From: Pseudoalteromonas byunsanensis
Lineage (GTDB): Bacteria; Pseudomonadota; Gammaproteobacteria; Enterobacterales; Alteromonadaceae
Direction of reading: 5' to 3'
DNA: 64,000 bases
Assembly (NCBI RefSeq): GCF_001854475.1
Contig: NZ_MNAN01000011.1
Location: forward strand, 23,403-87,402
A program made the position numbers and the translations under genes. Positions within the stretch are counted from its first letter, which is position 1, and each line of letters begins with the position of its first letter. Positions 62,291-64,000 of the stretch are shown here, piece by piece. Below the pieces are notes generated by a model, which was not told where the DNA came from, ran no database searches, and saw only the letters and a list, made by a program, of their open reading frames with translations.

Positions 62291-62593
62291 TTAAGTAGCA
62301 GGAATCGATTTACCAGTTTGGCTTTTTTGGTCGTTAATAAGCGCCTTAGTTTGTTCCTTGGTTACACCCACTTTCGTTTTGCAATCATCATATAATTTAT
62401 TAAACCCTTCAACCTGTTCCGCGGTGTAACTTGTACCTGACTTGCTATTTTCTTCAAGTTGAACTGCTATGGTCTTCGATGAGACCCCTTTTGAGCTCAT
62501 TTTATTGATCCTATGTAAAGTTGAACCGGCTCTACTCGCTGGGTTACTAAGCATATCAATCATATCCGATGCAATATTTTCAATCTTACTCAT
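62291..62593 (-). CDS. Small Ser/Lys-rich hypothetical protein, head of AT-rich operon
   Basis: A 100-residue helical soluble protein, rich in Ser, Lys and Glu, unrecognised. AGAGAGAA precedes the ATG at 62593. It is the first gene of the four-gene run and lies 360 bases from the transposase start, in opposite orientation. A small partner or antitoxin-like role is possible only by size and position. Confidence 0.55.
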   Translation of the reverse strand: MSKIENIASDMIDMLSNPASRAGSTLHRINKMSSKGVSSKTIAVQLEENSKSGTSYTAEQVEGFNKLYDDCKTKVGVTKEQTKALINDQKSQTGKSIPAT

Positions 62594-62954
62594 ATTAATT
62601 TCTCTCTGGTTATTCCTGCGAAATTGCAGTAGATGTACTGTAGCGAAGAGGTAGTTTCATTTAAGGGGGAGATTTTATAAAAACTAAATTAAGCGACCAT
62701 CTGCCAAGGGAGCTGCTTTTCATGTCAAAAATGTCTCTCAAGCGCGAGTATTTCTGTCATTCTCGGCTCTTCAAATGAGCTGACATATGTAGCTTGTAGT
62801 GCAAAGTAGGGAAGATCTCGCGAGGAAGGAGCGTGTGCGAACCGAACTGTGGAACCGAACTGTGGACAGTCACTCTAAACTTGAAACCTTGAGTGCTTTG
62901 TCTAAGCTTTAATTCTTCAATTTTATAATCAATTCTAAGTTCAAGGAGTGAACG
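62594..62954. other. Region between unknown operon and transposase
   Basis: About 360 bases with no gene. It must hold the operon promoter on the minus strand. A 13-base tandem duplication, AACCGAACTGTGG, is at 62840-62865, and GTGGACAGTCACTC follows it. Such motifs may be part of the transposase's left end. Confidence 0.5.
62840..62865. repeat. 13-base tandem duplication upstream of transposase
   Basis: AACCGAACTGTGG occurs twice without a gap, 89 bases before the transposase start. Confidence 0.8.
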
Positions 62955-63929
62955 ATGGGATTAGCAAGGAAGCGGCAAATCAGTTTGTCAGATACACCTT
63001 ATTATCACTGTGTGTCACGCTGTGTTCGCCGCGCATTTTTATGCGGAGAAGATAAGCTGACGGGTAAATCATATGAACATCGCCGCGGCTGGGTAGAGCA
63101 GCGTTTACTGTTCTTAGCGAAGGTGTTTTGCATCGATGTGTGTGCTTTTGCAGTCATGAGTAATCACACCCATGTAGTGTTGTATATAGATGCTGAAAAA
63201 GCACAGAGGTTGAGTGACAAAGCGGTGTTACTACGCTGGCACAAGCTGTTTAAAGGCTCAAAGCGTGCTCTGATGTACTTACAAGGAGAGTGCTTAGATG
63301 AAGGTCAGCGCTTCTTTTTAGACAAAGAGATAAAAGAATACAGAAACAGACTCTCAAGCATCAGTTGGTTTATGCGTGTCCTTAATGAAAACATCGCGCG
63401 CAGGGCGAATAAAGAAGATAAATGCACAGGTCATTTTTGGGAAGGGCGGTTCAAAAGCTAAGCGCTATTAGATGACGCGGCTCTAATGGCCTGTATGGCC
63501 TATATAGATTTAAACCCTATCAGGGCGGAGATGGCAAAAACACCAGAAGACTCAGCTCATACCAGTATTAAACTACGTTGCCAACATGCAAAAGCAGGTA
63601 AACAACCAAAACAGCTTGCACGCTTTGCGGGTAGTCCCAGAAAACATATACCAAAGGGTTTGCCATTCGAACTTAAATCTTACTTACAGCTTGTTGAGCT
63701 CACAGGTAAATGTATTCGCTTAGACAAACGTGGCTACATAGAAGAACATGAAGCGCCCATCTTGCAACGATTAAACATTCAAGCTTACAACTGGATAAAG
63801 CTCACAACGCAATTTGAAAAGGTGTTTCATGGCGCAGTAGGTAAAACACATAATCTTGATGTGTACTGTGAGCGACAACAGCATAAACGGCGACGAAGTA
63901 TCAAAATTAGTGAAGCGCTATTTTCCTAA
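62955..63929 (+). pseudogene. HUH transposase (RAYT/IS200-like), interrupted by in-frame stop
   Basis: Together the two open parts make about 324 codons of a Y1 (HUH) transposase. The first part (168 codons) has SDTPYYHCVSRCVRRAFLCG, the metal site SNHTHVV (HUH), and GHFWEGRFKS. TAA at 63459-63461 stops it, and translation continues in the same frame as ALLDDAALMACMAYIDLNPIR, a continuation known from intact relatives. So a Gln codon (CAA) has become TAA by one base. No frameshift is involved. It could be inactive, or read through. GGAG precedes the ATG. Confidence 0.85.
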
Positions 63930-64000
63930 TATCCAGCTAGCAATTATCCACACCAAGCGGGATATGCTGTAACAGGCAGGGACCATTGCGTTTAACACAT

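Overview
The window reads as chromosomal DNA of a marine gammaproteobacterium, most likely Pseudoalteromonas or a close Alteromonadales relative. The reasons are the ubiE-ubiJ-ubiB-tatABC-tatD-hemB gene order, a stand-alone second elongation factor G (EF-G2), many c-di-GMP, chemotaxis and hybrid-kinase proteins, secreted protease/PKD/PPC architecture, and moderate GC (about 40-43 % by eye). The genus is an inference from gene content. No rRNA, tRNA or CRISPR array was seen.

Layout. 1-1108: a DUF885-type lipoprotein (minus strand, cut by the window edge). 1369-10602: a plus-strand block with a degenerate GGDEF protein, ubiquinone genes ubiE/ubiJ/ubiB, twin-arginine translocase tatABC, tatD, a 7TM diguanylate cyclase and hemB. 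10657-14856: minus-strand PH-like membrane protein, EF-G2 and a GntP-type permease. 15175-15760: two tandem Fur-box/promoter/terminator units without a credible protein gene, carrying near-identical RyhB-like cores. This is the most notable feature of the window. 15848-21003: diguanylate cyclase, RbgA/YlqF GTPase, YaeQ, a hydrolase, Dps and small proteins. 21029-30862: oligopeptidase B, an RND pump with its adaptor, a TPR lipoprotein and a secreted serine protease. 31013-43510: surface metallopeptidase, mutarotase, chemoreceptor, porin, DUF454 protein, VOC protein, KatG, phosphatase and a KdsB-like cytidylyltransferase. 43995-56099: signalling island with a giant propeller hybrid kinase, a divergent two-REC regulator, and a periplasmic binding protein upstream of a CHASE hybrid kinase. 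56344-60013: PldA-like outer-membrane phospholipase and a c-heme lipoprotein. 60287-62593: an AT-rich run of four overlapping or closely packed unknown genes. 62955-63929: an HUH (RAYT-like) transposase broken by an in-frame stop.

How the genes work together. The first block serves respiration and export: UbiE/J/B finish ubiquinone, HemB makes tetrapyrrole, and Tat exports folded cofactor proteins. The tandem Fur-controlled RNAs would post-transcriptionally repress iron-using proteins during iron starvation; Dps, KatG and haem genes nearby are iron- or haem-related but are not shown to be targets. The signalling island pairs ligand sensing (propeller, periplasmic binding protein, CHASE) with phosphorelay. 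The 60.3-62.6 kb operon next to a transposase is the best candidate for an undescribed accessory system, but its function cannot be read from sequence alone.
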